This document shows, in pieces, positions 62,988 to 64,000 of a stretch of 64,000 nt of DNA. How positions within the stretch are numbered: position 1 is the first letter of the stretch; each line of letters opens with the position of its first letter. Under the pieces are notes generated by a model that was not told the DNA's origin, searched no databases, and was given only the letters and a program-made list of their open reading frames with translations. The translations under genes and the position numbers were made by a program. Origin of the DNA: Microbacterium sp. W4I20 (GTDB taxonomy: Bacteria > Actinomycetota > Actinomycetes > Actinomycetales > Microbacteriaceae); NCBI RefSeq assembly GCF_030816505.1, contig NZ_JAUSYB010000001.1:248001-312000 (forward strand), written 5' to 3'.

Positions 62988-64000
62988 CACATCACGTTCC
63001 CTATGTAGGAGTACTTGACGAAGACCTCGGCGGCGATGCCGGACTCCTCCAGCACCCCCTGCACGGCGGTCATCATGTAGTGGGAGTCCCAGCCCATGTA
63101 GAGGAAGTGGGAGTCGTCGAGCTCGTCCCACTGTCCCTTCCAGGCCATCTCGTCGTAGATCGGACCGCCGTGCTCTGCGCAGTAGGTCAGCGCGGCGCTC
63201 CGGGTGTCGGTCCAGGCCCGGCGGAAGACCCGGTTGAAGAGGTACTTGACGTCGGGGACCTCCCAGCGTTCCCCGCGGTACTCGACGTAGTCGAACTCGC
63301 GTTCCCAGCCCGCCGGCCAGCCGCGACGGCGGACGGCATCCAGGATGGGGGTCAGGCCGTCGTCGTCGATCTCCGGCAGCGCCGGCCGAGCCCAGATCCG
63401 CACGACATCGGTCGTCAGCGCGACCGTGCGCTGCGAGATCGCTGCCGTGCCCCAGCTGTCGGCTCCCGCGAGTGCGCGCGTCGCCGGTACCGAGCTCCGG
63501 GCGTAGGCCTCGTCGCGCTTGACGGGGAAGGCCGCTCCGAACACCCGCTCGGTCAGCGGCTGCTCGAGCAGGGTGAGGTTTCCGAGGGTCGGGGCGAGCG
63601 CCCGGTGGCTGTTCTGCTCGTCCTCGGTGTAGTCGCTCCACGGCCGCAGTCCGTCTCCCGACCAGGTGTCGCCGGGGGCTGTGGGAACGACGTGTTCGAC
63701 ATCGTAGGCATCGAGGTCGTCGACGCCTTCCAGTCGTCCGAGCACGTAGGCGGCATGGGGGAGCTCGGCGTACTTCAGCACCGCGCTCACGCGCTCATCG
63801 GACGGAGTGATCCTCGCGAAGGCGCGGGCCAGCGAGTCGCGCCCGCCCGTTCGGGCTCGGCACAGCCGGGCGATCAGACGCTCGCCCGGGAGATTCACCA
63901 GGGTGCGCCGCAGATGCAGCGCCTGGATCCATTCCAGGGTCTCGATCAACTCGTCCCGGTCGATGACGCCCCGCGCATGGTCGCTGTAGGCGCTCATCAC
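62987..64000 (-). CDS. DUF1524/HNH (GmrSD-like) nuclease, C-terminal part
   Basis: 337 residues visible; the frame is open to the right edge, so the N-terminal DUF262 ParB/Srx-like domain expected for this family lies beyond the window. The DUF1524 HNH-type motif is DAYDVEHVVPTAPG (His catalytic) with APTLGNLTLLEQPL (Asn-containing zinc/alpha-beta-metal helix). The last ~100 residues (YRGERWEVPDVKYLFNRVF to the end) form a separate domain with RAMA-like character. GmrSD enzymes restrict modified DNA (type IV). Coupled by TGATG to the frameshifted hydrolase. The full-length start cannot be set. Confidence 0.8.
   Translation of the reverse strand: MMSAYSDHARGVIDRDELIETLEWIQALHLRRTLVNLPGERLIARLCRARTGGRDSLARAFARITPSDERVSAVLKYAELPHAAYVLGRLEGVDDLDAYDVEHVVPTAPGDTWSGDGLRPWSDYTEDEQNSHRALAPTLGNLTLLEQPLTERVFGAAFPVKRDEAYARSSVPATRALAGADSWGTAAISQRTVALTTDVVRIWARPALPEIDDDGLTPILDAVRRRGWPAGWEREFDYVEYRGERWEVPDVKYLFNRVFRRAWTDTRSAALTYCAEHGGPIYDEMAWKGQWDELDDSHFLYMGWDSHYMMTAVQGVLEESGIAAEVFVKYSYIGNVM

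Overview
This 64 kb window is chromosomal DNA of a high-GC actinomycete. GC-rich codons, many GTG starts and pervasive 1-4 nt stop/start overlaps point to the Actinomycetota. So do OpcA beside Zwf, the GlgM-like glycogen synthase, SUF gene order and a leuA leader peptide. Frequent 'ggatgcc/gcatcc' codon pairs suggest Microbacteriaceae, probably Microbacterium; the genus is an inference. Most of the window is conserved core genome. No prophage, insertion sequence, CRISPR array or rRNA operon was seen.

Layout. 1-3.5 kb: phoH (cut by the left edge), ybeY, a CorC-type CBS protein and era. 3.6-7.2 kb: an accessory block with a sigma factor, a membrane partner and a secreted I36-like protein in one overlapping operon, then an oxidoreductase and a lipoprotein. 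7.25-20 kb: the leuA leader and leuA, a TRIC-type channel, recO, uppS, dusB, dgt and dnaG, interrupted by repeats, a GIY-YIG nuclease, a DsbA-like protein, a Tat-exported phosphoesterase and a glutathione peroxidase. 20-27 kb: an orphan ABC ATPase, tRNA-Asn, a DapA-family enzyme, a methyltransferase/thioredoxin-reductase-like pair facing an XRE-cupin regulator, a septum-formation-like lipoprotein, def and a DMT-like transporter. 26.7-34.9 kb: a coupled tkt-tal-pgi-zwf-opcA-pgl operon (minus strand) for the pentose phosphate pathway and its entry. 35-43 kb: ctaB and ctaA (heme A) flank a small membrane gene, followed by sufB-sufD-Rieske-sufC-sufT and a MalY/PatB-type enzyme; sufS and sufU are absent here. 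43-50 kb: an MFS exporter, a TetR regulator with two tandem operators, an ECF ATPase/transmembrane pair without substrate component, an acyltransferase, a two-component system and a DedA protein. 50-64 kb: an ABC-F ATPase, pdxH-like gene, cupin, SURF1, small membrane proteins, fabG-like gene, hydrolase, serB, divergent glgC/glgA, ABC ATPase, rpmE2, a frameshifted hydrolase and the C-terminal part of a DUF262/DUF1524 (GmrSD-like) nuclease cut by the right edge.

The signals that ordinary gene annotation does not explain are: (i) a palindromic repeat family, with a perfect 71-bp direct repeat on both sides of the GIY-YIG nuclease gene, a large inverted copy after leuA, and short copies read in frame inside phoH and dusB; (ii) several TANNNT boxes about 6-7 nt before ATG, suggesting leaderless transcripts (leuA leader, tetR, glgA, oxidoreductase); (iii) clear operator-like repeats at the tetR/ecfA, XRE/oxidoreductase, glgC/glgA and tkt/ctaB junctions. 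All family calls come from reading motifs in the translations; no database search was run.
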